Assembly: GCA_036346355.1 (NCBI GenBank)
Contig: CM070591.1
Coordinates: 24,226,001-24,290,000, forward strand
Direction: 5' to 3'
DNA length: 64,000 nucleotides
DNA from: Rhipidocladum racemiflorum
Lineage: Eukaryota; Streptophyta; Magnoliopsida; Poales; Poaceae
Under the pieces are notes generated by a model. It was given only the letters and a program-made list of their open reading frames with translations, made no database searches and was not told the DNA's origin. Below, piece after piece: positions 11,970 to 23,756 of this stretch (the stretch's first letter is position 1; each line of letters starts with the position of its first letter). Made by a program: the position numbers and the translations under genes.

Positions 11970-12691
11970 TCACTCATCGAGAAAACCTCCACGGTGCAGT
12001 GCGGGTCTTTGTGGCATAGGCGCGAAACGATTGCCATGTCCAGCAACTGTGTCCTCTGTGGTAGTCGAAGAAGCAGTGTCCTCATCGAGGTCTGACTCCT
12101 CCGGATCGGGCTCGTGTAGCTCGAGTACTGGCTCTGGGTCTGGTCCGTACAAAGTCATCTCCAACTCGTCAATCCTTCGTAGAAGGTGTGCCACATACTC
12201 TTGAGCTTCCCGCCATCTGTTCTTCTCCGTCGTGATCTCCTTGCGGGCCTTCTGTAACTCCTTGCTTGTATTATCTAGTACATCCTCCTGGGCGACGATA
12301 AATCGTGCCAACTGTGTAACCGTGGCATCCCCATCCTGAATCTCCTTCGGGTCAAGGAGGTTATCGCTGCGCGGATGGTAACGGAACACCGTGCTCTCCA
12401 ACTCTCTGGTGTAGATACGGGTAATGTGCCGCATTGCTCGTCGTGATACTTCTTGGATACCCATCTGCATTGTAGATCTCCTGGCGGTCAAGGTGTATCG
12501 AGGCGATTGCACTGGCCCTTCTTCCTAGCAGGTACTTCAATCCTCACGTCACAAGCCTTGATCAATCCTGCTTGCCTGATCACTTCCACTTGGTATTGGG
12601 GCTTCTCAAAATCTCCGAGAGTCTGTAGCATGTGCCAAAGCTCTGCGGCGTGACCAACTCCCAGATCAACGTAGTTGAACTCTTCCTCCAT
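11970..12691 (-). pseudogene. A1 ORF0: conserved ORF between PBS and gag, unknown function
   Basis: It starts at ATG 12689-12691 (MEEEFNYVDLGVGHAAELWH) and ends at TGA 11970-11972, about 240 codons. One frameshift near 12500 splits it in this copy. The middle part (VFRYHPRSDN to LYGPDPEP) is helical and looks like a coiled coil rich in Glu, Lys and Gln. The C-terminus is acidic (PDPEESDLDEDT), followed by a conserved GGFLDE end. The same start, end and middle occur in A2 and A4, so it is a real element gene, not a chance frame. I recognise no domain. It could be an accessory or structural protein; I do not assign a function. Confidence 0.75.
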
Positions 12692-12894
12692 CTGTCACAA
12701 GAGTGCTTTACGTAAGAACTCGGAATTTTTAAATTGTGACAAGGTAAGGGAAAATTTAATAAAGAGACAAAAAAAGAGAGAAGGGGATAAGTCGAGATGT
12801 CATTTCTTGTCTTCACAAATTGTTAGCTTTAGAAAATAGGTTTTATCCTCACTACGACCATTCTAACTTAGGGTTGAGCCTACAGTCAAGTATG

Positions 12895-12906
12895 GCTCTG
12901 ATACCA
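12895..12906 (-). promoter_or_regulatory. A1 primer binding site (tRNA-iMet type)
   Basis: In sense TGGTATCAGAGC, four bases after the 5' LTR end. This is the usual initiator-methionine-tRNA complement of plant gypsy elements. Confidence 0.92.
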
Positions 12907-12910
12907 CCTC

Positions 12911-15900
12911 TGTCGGGACCCCGAATTTGCAAATCCGGACCCTCTGTGTATTCAGCACTAGTCCAGGAACGCGCTAGTGCACACAGTCTTAACATCGGTA
13001 TATATCACAATCATACCAAACGATACTATCAAAGTACTTTATTTAAATAATCAAAGGGTTACTCGACCTTATGGCCAAGTTACAAATATATGCCTCGCAA
13101 GGCGAAACTTATTAAAAGAGAAATAACAGCTGAAAATCAAATAACCGTGGCGCCATCCAAGATACCACAGGCAACCGATCGGGCTCGCATCCCTAAGTAG
13201 ACGGGTCTTCTTGGAAATCCTCCTCCGAAACTGGCGTAATCTCCTCTTCAACTGGTATTGTGTTGAGGCAAGGGTGAGTACTTGGTACTCAGCAAGTCAT
13301 GCACAGAATGCAAGCTAATATACTATATGCATGGCTTGGTACAAAGGAATAGCTCAAGGTATATTTGCGATGCTTGACTTTTGACAAGTAATAAAAGTAG
13401 ATTCGAAAGCAGTAGAAATAAGTAAAGCATAAATAACTTCTCAAGAAATTTAATAAACATTTTCCCCATCCTAAACCACATTTCCATCAACTTCTTTACT
13501 AAACCAACCCAACTTTTCAAATCCAAGTTATTTTCAGAAAGTCTAACCCTTGACTGTAATTCCCGAGCATTGTCCAGTACCGTGGACTCGGCTATTCAAA
13601 TAGATTCTACACTATGAAGAGTATATTCACTTTACCAACAATATACATTAAAACACCACAAAAGCTAATTCCCGTAACAAAACCATTCAGAAGCCTCAAA
13701 CAACACAGGTGGTCCTCTCCGGTTCGTGCTCTACACCATCCCTTCCCTTAGCCAAGGCGAAGTATGGGACCAACACACCGTTAGATGGGTATCTGGCCAC
13801 AGCCACGATACGCTCCCCCGTACAATCACACAAACGGTGTAATTGACACCCTGAGGCTCCACAAGTGAGTCCTTAGCGACTTAATCAACTAGGGCCGTCC
13901 CATTCCAGCCATGTGGTTGCAAGTATGACCCAGTTCAAAGGCTTGCAAGGTTAAGTCCTTAGAGTGACCAGGGCAAGACTACCCGAAGAACCAAATCAAC
14001 ATTCCCAACGCCACAACTGGCCCACCTGATTACTCTTGCCACATGCCCCGGTCGAAAACCGTTTATCAAACCCCAGTTGATTACCATGCACCACGTGCCA
14101 TCAACATCACATGATACTTTTCCAAAACAGGTTCAATATATCATTAAGTCAATATTAGCATTTGATTGTCCAAAATCATGTCATGAGCACGAAAGCGTGT
14201 CTAAGCAAAGGTACTACGACGATCTAAACCCATGTTGGCAATTTAATAATGTCCAACTAGTAAACCACAACTAGGGTGACAAAGGGTCATGGCACATACT
14301 TAAGTAATCAAGGTGTCATATAGCAAATTGGTATTTATCTAACCCCCATGTTTAATCAAAGTATCTTTCTACTTGAACTAGCATGCAATAGTTTAAATCC
14401 AAATAGATTTCGAAATAGGATCAATATGGTCAAAGCACAACTTGCCTTCAAAAAGTACTTGCTCTTGGTCCTAAGTTGGATCCTGAGTCAACACTTCTCC
14501 CTCGAATCCTTCCGGCACTTCAACGTCTACTCGTAAAGCGTGCAAATAGCAAATACACAAATAAACACTAGGCAAAAACATCCCAAAACTCCAAATAAAA
14601 TCCAAAAACAGAGAGAACATAATTTTCTGGATTTTTAGAAACTGGAATCGTCAAATTTGGAGTTAAAACGCAAAAGTTATGATTTATTAAAGTTTAAATA
14701 ATCAATTAAATAATATTACAGAGAAAAACTTTAGTCCAAAAATTAAATAAAATTCATATTTGAGTAGATCTGAATTTTATACAAATTTAGAAATTTGAAT
14801 CACTCAAATCGGAGTTGAAACGCAAAAGTTATAAGCGTTTGAAGTTTGAATCTAAATTTGAATCAATATTTCGAATTAATAAATCATTTTCTTTTTCGGA
14901 AATTAATTATTGCGTAAGGAAGGACACGTGGCAGCCTCTGATTGGGCGGCTGACGTCAGCTGGTCCATGGACTTGGTCCACGCTCGGCTCGGGTCCACCG
15001 TGGACTCGGTCCACGACTCCACGTGAGACTGACATGTGGGCCCTCTCGGGTGACGTCATTCTTGGCGTCGGCGGGGCTCGACCACGGTCTTTGAAAGGTG
15101 GGACCTTTGTGACGTCATGGGTGACGTCAGCGCTTGGCGGGGTCAGCCACTGACATGCGGGCCCTCTGACACGCGGGCCCCGCGTGTCAGCGTCACTGCC
15201 TGCCAGCGTGCGTGGGCCGGCGACCGCGTCGGTCCAACTTCCCGACACGTGGCGCAATCACGACCGCTGATTTGAAATTCAACGGCGCGGATTAGATCCA
15301 GGGTTAACACGTTGAAACTACTCGTTGATCGTGGGCCGCTCGATTTAGATCGGACGGTCCAGATCTAATCCTATAATCGCCTTTGCTACAAAGACGTGGC
15401 GATTGTGAACCGCTGATCTTGATCCAACGGTCCGCATCTACTCGGGTTTATAACACGTGAACTCACCTCAACCGTCCGATCTGGATCTCGACGGTCCACG
15501 AGCTCGCGAGTCCGGCGATGGCACGCGAAGCTTGGGCACCGAGACGGAACGATGACGAGCCCGACGGCGCTCTGAGGCTCCTGGCGACGCGGGGTCACGC
15601 TCGAGTCGCCTTGGCTCGGGATCCGGTTCGACCTCCTTCTCCTCGGGCGGCGGACGGGCGGCGGAAGGTGAGAAAAACCACCACGATACCCTAGCTACTA
15701 CGGCGAGCAATCCCGAGCAAGCGGCGCCGCTAGGGCTTAGCAAGCTAGGGCAAAAAGTAGCGCAAGGTCACGGCGATACTCGGTGCGGTCAGGGCATTAA
15801 ATAGCCCGGAGGCGTGCTCGGGCGAGCCCTAGTCGATCCTGGCCAGACGCTCGGCGGCGGAGTCCGCTCGGTCTCGGCGAAGACGACGACTCTCGGCCCG

Positions 15901-16423
15901 TCCACGTGGCGCGATCAACGGCCACGATCGCACGGCGCGATCGGATCCGGGCCGGATACGGCTCGAACCGGTACGGGCGGATCTCAGCCGTTGGATCTTG
16001 ATCCAACGGGTGGGATTGATTAGGGTTAGGAGTGGGTTCGGTCGAGTCACGTGGCTCGGGTCGGACTCGAGTCCGACTCGGGTTACGACTTCGATCGGAT
16101 GAACAAGATTTGACCCGAGTTTGAATTTCCAGCGATTTAATATTTAAAATAATTCCCAGTAATTCATTTAATTCATTAAAAATAGCAAATGACTCAGAAA
16201 AATTCCAGAAAAATTCTGGAAAATACTTTGGATCATTTTGGACTCAAATAAAATATTTCCAACAAAATTTTATTTGCAAAATTAAATTCTTTAATTATTT
16301 CAACATGGAATAAATTCAAATAAATTCCAATTAAATCCAAATAAATTCCAGAAAATTCCAAAAATTCACCAAAGTGCCAAATCACACATGAATTTAGGAC
16401 AAGTACAATTTTGGGGTGTTACA
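12911..16423 (-). repeat. A1 5' LTR
   Basis: Same length and order as 3717-7229; differences between the two are mostly small and cluster at CAG/CTG sites (for example 13125-13170 against 3927-3985). The U3 start TGTAACACC lies at 16423 in reverse, and the TATTTAA box at 15797-15803 (reverse) would drive this copy. Confidence 0.95.
15797..15803 (-). promoter_or_regulatory. TATA-like box of A1 5' LTR
   Basis: TATTTAA on minus, followed by a GC-rich leader. This is the LTR copy that would transcribe A1. Confidence 0.5.
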
Positions 16424-16511
16424 TGAAGAGATCAAGAATGATGACGTGAAGGTGATCTTCGGTGTTCTTCCCGGTATCAACTCCTCCTCCTAGCTCTTGG
16501 AGATGATACCT
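16424..16511 (-). mobile_element. C: internal fragment between A1 and A3
   Basis: An 88-bp remnant of host element C. Its first five bases are the A1 target duplication (TGAAG) and its last five the A3 duplication (TACCT). Removing A1 and A3 joins it to 3716 on the left and 39831 on the right. Nothing in it is recognisable as coding. Confidence 0.7.
16507..16511. repeat. A3 target-site duplication, left (TACCT)
   Basis: Repeated exactly at 39826-39830. Confidence 0.92.
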
Positions 16512-17278
16512 TGTAACACCCCAATTTTTGCTTTTTACGAAATTAGATGTTATTTTACACTCTGGTGAATTTTTCGAATTTTCTGGAATTTATTTGGAAT
16601 TATTGAATTTATTCTATATTGAAATAATTAAAGGAATAAAAATTTCAAATAAAGTTTTGTGGGAAATATTTTATTTGGGTCCAAAATGTTTCCAAATATT
16701 TTCCATAATTTTTCTGGAATTTTTTTAAGTATTTTGCTATTTTTCTTGATTTATTTGAATTTTCTATGAATTATTGAATAATTAAATCGCTGGAAAATGT
16801 CGAATCGGTTTGTACTATTCACCGGACCGAGCCGGAACCGAACCAGGCACGTGTCTGACTCGGACCAGACCGCACCCGAGCCCGAGCTGGACCAAACCCT
16901 ACTCCGCGCGAACTGTTGGATCGAAATCCAACGGTCAGGATCAGTCGTACCGATTCGGCCTGGATCCGATCTCGCCCGCGCCATCATGGCCGTTGATCGT
17001 GAAACGTGGACGGCTGTCCACCTTCGTCTCCGCCTGAGTTCGAGTCGGTTTCCTCCGCCGCATCGCCGCCGCGTTCCGTTAGGGTTCCGATTTTAGCGCG
17101 CCTCCCGTGGTTATTTAAGGCGTGGGTCATCGCCCGAGGTTGCCCTTTTTCGTGCGCACGTATTGCCCTAGCCCACCGAGGTCCAGCCGCCATAGATTCG
17201 CCGGGATTGCTTGCCGTAGTTGCGTGAAGCACCGCCACGGTTTTTGCTTCGCCCCGCCGTCGTCCGCCGTCCTCCGTC
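16512..17278 (+). repeat. A3 solo LTR, left part (U3 and promoter)
   Basis: AT-rich U3 start, then the GC-rich block with a CCGTTGGATC-type palindrome (about 16915-16933) and a TATTTAA box at 17112-17118. It ends at B2, with CCGTC at 17274-17278 as the duplicated target. Confidence 0.9.
17112..17118 (+). promoter_or_regulatory. TATA-like box of A3
   Basis: TATTTAA in the same relative place as in the other A LTRs, 600 bp from the LTR start. Confidence 0.5.
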
Positions 17279-18402
17279 TGTAACACCCCGGCATTTACTA
17301 TGCCTGAATGCTACCAAACATAAGCTAAACAACATCTAAATACCACAAGTTACCATAAATTCCAGCAAAGGTACATATGCTAAAAACCGAAATTTCGGCA
17401 GCATCTCCTTTGTTTTAACATGAATTAAAGGAGCAACAACAGTATATCAATGTATGGATTATGAGAGACAACTAAAAACAGCAATAATTAATGACTTAGC
17501 AACAATATAAGTCTAGTTTCAAACACATAATGTCTCCAAGGGTCAAACGAACAATAAAACTCTCATATAGCAAAGCTAAACCTTAAAGCAATAATCATCA
17601 CACACAATTTATTATCAAACTAATAGAATGACTTGTGGAATCAATATGGTGAAGCTACGTGTGGGCATGTGACTATTTCCATTCCCCGCATGCCGTTCTC
17701 ATGGTACCTAAAATAACAAGAAAACACAAGCGTGAGTTCGAAACTCAGCAAGCATATTGCAATGGACAACAAGAACAATATCACGGCAATAACATCTCCC
17801 ATCATATATATCATCTCATTCATGAACACTTAACAATATCATCATCATTATTTATGCAATGTAATGCAATGCTCATGTCTCCTTGGAAACTCATACCGGT
17901 ATGGTTGAGTACACACCCGTCGGTGTGCACCCTCTCCCCCCTTCCATCCCGAAGATGGAGGGTGCCTACTCCTCGCTTCCGTTCACCGCGGTGAATGGAA
18001 TCACGATGTAGGACTTACTCATTGGCTTTCCGGATTAGTCATAACTTTCTCACCGACCTTCCCGGACTAGTTATGGCTTTCTCACCGCCCGAGCCATGTA
18101 ACATGCCATGTATGCATTTATGCCAACATCATATTTAACTCACATATTATCACATGGTATCATAACATATTAAACATGCTCATCATATCATTGGCAATCA
18201 TAAAAGCATGGCAAGTGATCATATATCATGTAGTCAATTCCATCTATTCTCAACAAGCAACCTACAAATCGCTATCCATCACAACACACTTGCCTCAACC
18301 ACGTGCAACGGATTGGCGGGAAGTAGAGGGCACTCCCGGGGTCACATCACCTGCACATAGGTACCACACGCTCACAATCATGTCCACAAAACAGTACGCA
18401 AA
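17279..18402 (-). repeat. B2 3' LTR, left half
   Basis: Parallel to 1-1100 of B1. It includes the conserved GC-rich block at 17900-18005 (an inverted pair around ttcaccgcggtgaa) and two variants of 'ggattagtcataactttctcaccg'. It ends at A2, whose duplicated target is GCAAA (18398-18402). Confidence 0.9.
18398..18402. repeat. A2 target-site duplication, left (GCAAA)
   Basis: Repeated exactly at 31090-31094; the interrupted B LTR reads through it, as in B1 near 1101. Confidence 0.95.
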
Positions 18403-21400
18403 TGTCGGGACCCCGAATTTGCAAATCCGGACCCTCTGTGTATTCAGCACTAGTCCAGGAACGCGCTAGTGCACACAGTCTTAACATCGGTATATATCAC
18501 AATCATACCAAACGATACTATCAAAGTACTTTTATTTAAATAATCAAAGGGTTACTCGACCTTATGGCCAAGTTACAAATATATGCCTCGCAAGGCGAAA
18601 CTTATTAAAAGAGAAATAACAAAGAATGAAAATCAAATAACCCGTGGCGCCATCCAAAGATACCACAGGCAACTGATCGGGCTCGCATCCCTAAGTAGAC
18701 GGGTCTTCTTGGAAATCCTCCTCCGAAATCAAGCGTAATCTCCTCTTCAACTGGTATTGTGTTGAGGCAAGGGTGAGTACTTGGTACTCAAAGAAGTCAT
18801 GCACAGAATGCAAGCTAATATACTATATGCATGGCTTGGTACAAAGGAATAGCTCAGGAGTATATTTGCAAGAAATGACTTTTGACAAGTAATAAAAGTA
18901 GATTCAAAGCAAGAGAAATAAGTAAAGCATAAATAACTTTTCAAGAAGTTTAACAAACATTTTTCCCATCCTAAACCATATTTCCATCATCTTCCTTGTT
19001 AAACCAACCCAACTTTTCAAATCCAAGTTATTTTCGTAAAGTCTAACCCTTGACTGTAATTCCGAGCATTGTCCAAGATCAGTGGACTCGGCTATTTAAA
19101 TAGATTCTCAACTCTGCAGAGGTTATGCACTTTACCCACAAGATACAATAAACACCACAAAGGCGAGTTCCCGTAACAAAGCCTTTCTAAGCCTCAAACA
19201 ACACAGGTGGTCCTCTCCTGTTCAGGCTCTACACCATCCCTTCCCTTAGCCAAGGCGAAGTATGGGACCAACACACCGTTAGATGGGTACCTGGCCACAG
19301 CCACGATACGCCTCCCCGCATAATCACACAAACGGTGTAATCGACACCCGAGGCTCCACAAGTGAGTCCTTAGCGACTTAGTCAACTAGGGCCGCCCCAT
19401 TCCAGCCATGTGGTTGCAAGTATGACCCAGTTCAAAGGCTTGCAAGGTTAAGTCCTTAGAGTGACCAGGGCAAGACTACCCGAAAAACCAAATCAACACT
19501 CCCAATGCCACAACTGCCCACCTGATTACTCTTGCCACATGCCCTGGCCGAAATCGTTTATCAAACCCCGCTTGATTACCATGCACCACGTGCCATCAAC
19601 ATCACATGATACTTTTCCAAAACAGGTTTAATATATCATTAAGTCCATATTAGCATTTGATTGTCCAAAATCATGTCATGAGCACGTAGCGTGTCTAAGC
19701 GAGATACTACAACGGTCTAAACCCATGTTGGCAATTTAATAATGTCCAACTAGTAAACCACAACTAGGGTGACAAAGGGTCATGGCACATACTTAGATAA
19801 TCAAGGTGTCATATAGCAAATTGGTATTTATCTAACCCCATGTTTAAACAAAGTATCTTTCTAATTGAACTAGCATGCAATAGTTTAAATCAAAATAGAT
19901 TTCAAATAGGATCAACATGGTCAAAGCACAACTTGCCTTCAAAAAGTACTTGCTCTTGGTCTTGAGTTGGAACCTGAGTCAAAACTACACCTTCGAATCC
20001 CTCCGCCACAACAACGTCAACTCGTAAAGCGTGCAACTAGCAAATACACACATAAACACTCGGCAAAAAGATCCCAAAGCGCCAAATAAAATCCATAAAC
20101 AGAGAGACCATAATTTTCTGGATTTTTAGAACCTGGAATCGTCAAATTTGGAGTTAAAACGCAAAAGTTATGATTATTTAAAGTTTAAATAATCAATTAA
20201 ATAATTTTGCAGAGAAAAACTTTAGTCCAAAAATTAAATAAAATTTATATTTAGGTAGATCTTAATTTTATACAAATTTAGAAATTTGAATCACTCAAAT
20301 CGGAGTTGAAGCATAAAAGTTATAAGCGTTTGAAGTTTGAATCTAAATTTGAAATCATTATTCGAATTAATAAATCATTTTCTTTTTCGAAATTAATTAT
20401 TGCGTCGGCAGGACACGTGTCAGCTCCTGATTGGTCGGCTGACGTCAGCCGGTCCATGGACTCGGTCCACGCTCGGCTCGGGTCCACCGTGGACCTGGTC
20501 CACGGTTCAGGTCACTGACATGTGGGTCCCCTCGGGTGACGTCACTGCTGACGTCCGCGGGGCTCACCAGTCGGCGGCGGTGGGGTCCCTTTGTGGCGTC
20601 ATTCTTGGCGTCGGCGCCACCGTGGGACGACCAGCGACATGCGGGCCGCCATGACGTCATCGTGGACGTCATGGTGCGATTTAGGCGGGCCGACATGCGG
20701 GCCAGCGTGTCGAGACACATTCTCTGCTTGGCGCCGACCGCCCGATCGCGCGGTTGGCCTGCTGGCCACGTGGCTAGATCTAGGCCGTTGATTTGAAAAT
20801 CAACGGCCCAGATTGGATCTGGTGTTACGCGTTTGGGGTGAACGCGGTTAATCTGGACCGTTGGATTTAGATCCAATGGTTGAGATTGGATCTAGAGATA
20901 AATAACGAAACCTCACCGTCGCGATGACGTGGCAAGATCTGGATCGTGCGATCTTGATCGGACGGCTGAGATAGCTCGGGCGACGGCAATGGCGTGTGGC
21001 GGCTTGCGGCGGCCGGAGCTGATGACGATGACACGCCCGACGGCGCTGCAGGGCCCCTCCGGCGAAGTGGATGGTAGGCACGGTGCGCCTTGACGCAAGG
21101 GATCTGGATCTGGGGTCAACGCTCGGCGGAGGATGGCGACGGTGGCGAGAACGGGCGCGAAAACCGCGGCGGAGTGCTTTACCAACTCCGGCGAGCAATA
21201 GCGGCGAGGCGGTGGGGATCCTAGCGGCGTGAGCTAGGGTTTCGGACCGGCGTGGGATGGCGATCCTCGGTGCGATCCGGCATTAAATAGCCCCGGAGGC
21301 GTGCTCGGGCGGAACCCTAGTCGGTCACGGCGGCGCTCACCGGGCGAGTCCGGCTCGGACTCGGCGGAGACGACGCATCGCAGCCGTCCCACGTGGCGCG

Positions 21401-21905
21401 ATCAACGGCCCCGATCGCCTGGGCGCGATCGGATCCGGCCGGATACGGCTCGGAGTCGAGTCGGCGGATCTCAGTTGGATCTTGATCCAACGGTTGGGAT
21501 TGATTAGGGTTAGGAGTGGGTTCGGTCGAGTCACGTGGCTCGGTCGGACTCGAACACGAAGTCGACTCGGGCTCGATCGGATGAACAAGATTTGACCCGA
21601 GTTTGATTTTCCAGCGATTTAATATTTAAAATAATTCCTAGTAATTCATTTAATTCATTAAAAATAGCAAATGACTCAGAAAAATTCCAGAAAAATTCTG
21701 GAAAATACTTTAGATCATTTTGGACTCAAATAAAATATTTCCAACAAAAATTTATTTGCAAAATTAAATTCTTCAATTATTTCAAAATGGAATAAATTCA
21801 AATAAATTCCAAATAAATCCAAATAAATTCCAGAAAATTCCAAAAATTCACCAAAGTGCCAAATCACACATGAGTTTAGGAAAAGCAAAATTTTGGGGTG
21901 TTACA
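18403..21905 (-). repeat. A2 3' LTR
   Basis: Edges TGTCGGG and GGTGTTACA on plus. The TATTTAA box is at 21283-21289 (reverse). The GC-rich part (about 20410-21500) carries the palindromes CCGTTGATTTGAAAATCAACGG (20783-20805) and one around CGTTGGATTTAGATCCAATGG (20860-20880). Confidence 0.95.
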
Positions 21906-21920
21906 AACCTCCCCCCTTAA
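21906..21920 (-). promoter_or_regulatory. A2 polypurine tract
   Basis: In sense TTAAGGGGGGAGGTT, directly before the 3' LTR; the longest purine run among the A copies. Confidence 0.85.
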
Positions 21921-21950
21921 TAGAATCTCGTCCCCGAGATTCAGGGCTTA

Positions 21951-23756
21951 CTAAAGGAATAGGTTTGGAAATTCTTTCTTCAAATCCTCTTCGCGCTCCC
22001 AAGTCGCTTCACTTTCTTCATGGTTGCTCCACTGAACTCTACAGAAACGGGTTGACTTGTTTCTAGTTTCTCGATCCATCGTGTCTAGAATCCTCACGGG
22101 ATGCTCCTTATAAGTCAAGTCCTCTTGCAACTCAATTGACTCCAGCGGTGTCTGTTCCTCAGGAACTCGGAGACACTTCTTTAACTGGGACACATGGAAT
22201 ACGTCGTGCACTCCTGCTAGCGACTGTGGCAACTCCAGCTGGTAAGCAACTTCGCCTCTGCGGCTCAAAACCTTAAATGGTCCAACATAACGGGGTGCAA
22301 GTTTCCCTTTGGCATGGAACCTCTTAACTCCCCTGAGAGGCGTAACTCTGAGGTATACAAAGTCTTCTGGTTCAAAACTCAAATCTCGGCGACGATTGTC
22401 AGCATAACTCTTTTGTCGAGATTGGGCTATCTTCAACCTTTCCCTAATCATGGCGATCTGCTCTTCAGCCTCTTGAAGAATATCAGGCCCAAAGACACGG
22501 CGCTCGCCGGTCTCATTCCAATTCAATGGCGTCCGACAGGGTCGACCATACAGTGCCTCAAAAGGTGACATCTGTAAACTAGCCTGATAACTATTGTTGT
22601 AACTGAACTCGGCATACGGCAAACTCTTATCCCAAGAGGTAGCATAAGCCAATGCACAAGCTCTCAACATATCCTCCAGAATCTGGTTGACTCTTTCGGT
22701 CTGTCCATCCGTCTGTGGATGATAAGCTGTATTGAAGTTCAAACGGGTTCCCATGGCTTCATGCAACTTATTCCAGAACCTTGAGGTAAATTGGGTACCT
22801 CTGTCCGATACAATCCTCTTTGGCACTCCGTGCAAACAAACAATCCTGATCATGTATAATTCCGCTAATTTATCTCCCGAGTAAGTGGTCTTCACGGGGA
22901 TAAAATGGGCTACTTTAGTCAAGCGATCCACTATAACCCATATGGAGTCATAACCTCCTTGAGTCTTCGGCAAACCGGTAATGAAATCCATTCCGATTTC
23001 CTCCCACTTCCACTCGTGTATTTTCGTAATGTAGCAATCCTGCTGGTCTCGATGCATTGCCTTGACTCTCCGGCATACGTCGCACAATGCAACATGCTCG
23101 GCAACTTCACGTTTCATACTCGGCCACCGTAATCTCTCCTTGAGATCCTCGATACATCTTGGCGCTTCGAGGTGAATCGAGTACTTGGAGTCATGGGCTT
23201 CTTCCAAAATCAGTTGCTTTAACTCCTTTTTGTTAGGCACACAAATGCGATCCTTCATCCACAACGTGCCTTGCTCATCCAATTTGAAGTCCTCTGCCAT
23301 GCCTTCCTCCTTGATAGACTTAATCCTACGGATCTTGTCATCATCCTTCTGTCCCTCTCGGATCTGGTCCTCTAAAGTAGGCTTTACTTCCAATGCGGCC
23401 AAGAATCCGCTAGGTACAACCTCAATCTTCATTTTCTGGAAATCCTCACACAACTCATCCTGACTTGTGGCTAGCAACGCACTCACGGTATGGCTTTTCC
23501 GACTCAGGGCATCGGCTACTACGTTGGCCTTCCCGGGATGGTAATGGATTCCAACATTGTAGTCCTTGATCAACTCTAGCCATCTCCTTTGCCTCATATT
23601 CAGATCCGACTGGGTGAATATGTACTTAAGGCTCTTATGATCCGTATATACTTCACATCTGCTTTCCAATCGATAGTGACGCCATATCTTCAAAGCATGC
23701 ACTACGGCGGCTAACTCTAGGTCATGTGTCGGATAATTTTCCTCATGCGGCCTCAA
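21951..23756 (-). CDS. pol: A2 pol 3' part: RNase H end, integrase, chromodomain (open, 601 codons)
   Basis: An uninterrupted frame covers the end of RNase H (residues 1-110, with TDHKSLKYIF and the HPGKANVVADALSR tail), the integrase zinc-binding region (about 180-235, ending CDVCRRVKAMH) and the catalytic core. The D-D-E triad is visible: D257 in MDFITG, D318 in SDRGTQF and E354 in DGQTERVNQ, with the 35-residue spacing of the family. GPF-type C-terminal motifs follow (APRYVGPFKVL), then a chromodomain at about 550-601. Integrase inserts the cDNA; the chromodomain should bind modified histones and favour heterochromatin. The first Met is only the first in an open stretch: the natural protein continues from RT upstream, where the frame is broken. 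Confidence 0.9.
   Translation of the reverse strand: MRPHEENYPTHDLELAAVVHALKIWRHYRLESRCEVYTDHKSLKYIFTQSDLNMRQRRWLELIKDYNVGIHYHPGKANVVADALSRKSHTVSALLATSQDELCEDFQKMKIEVVPSGFLAALEVKPTLEDQIREGQKDDDKIRRIKSIKEEGMAEDFKLDEQGTLWMKDRICVPNKKELKQLILEEAHDSKYSIHLEAPRCIEDLKERLRWPSMKREVAEHVALCDVCRRVKAMHRDQQDCYITKIHEWKWEEIGMDFITGLPKTQGGYDSIWVIVDRLTKVAHFIPVKTTYSGDKLAELYMIRIVCLHGVPKRIVSDRGTQFTSRFWNKLHEAMGTRLNFNTAYHPQTDGQTERVNQILEDMLRACALAYATSWDKSLPYAEFSYNNSYQASLQMSPFEALYGRPCRTPLNWNETGERRVFGPDILQEAEEQIAMIRERLKIAQSRQKSYADNRRRDLSFEPEDFVYLRVTPLRGVKRFHAKGKLAPRYVGPFKVLSRRGEVAYQLELPQSLAGVHDVFHVSQLKKCLRVPEEQTPLESIELQEDLTYKEHPVRILDTMDRETRNKSTRFCRVQWSNHEESEATWEREEDLKKEFPNLFL

Larger units (their letters stand above)
3717..16423 (-). 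mobile_element. A1: Ty3/gypsy chromovirus, complete structure, degraded coding
   Basis: Two LTRs of 3513 bp each (3717-7229 and 12911-16423) flank a 5681-bp internal part. Exact 5-bp target duplications TGAAG lie at 3712-3716 and 16424-16428. In sense the order is 5' LTR, tRNA-iMet-type PBS, ORF0, gag, PR, RT, RNase H, IN, chromodomain, PPT, 3' LTR. The chromodomain and domain order are those of Tekay/Del-type chromoviruses. Equal LTR lengths suggest a fairly recent insertion. All main frames carry shifts, so the copy as written is not autonomous. It sits in the internal region of C, 88 bp from A3. Confidence 0.95.

Noticed and set aside
13323..13526. Membrane-protein-like frame (LFMLYLFLLLSNLLLLLV) on minus
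   Set aside because: It occurs in every A LTR but lies in the T-rich interval between the two exon-like blocks; the hydrophobicity comes from CTT/TTA runs and there is no conserved start or end.
20445..20876. Regular GC-rich repeats as a CRISPR-like array
   Set aside because: Palindromes are of unequal spacing, lie in a plant LTR, and lack constant repeats with unique spacers.
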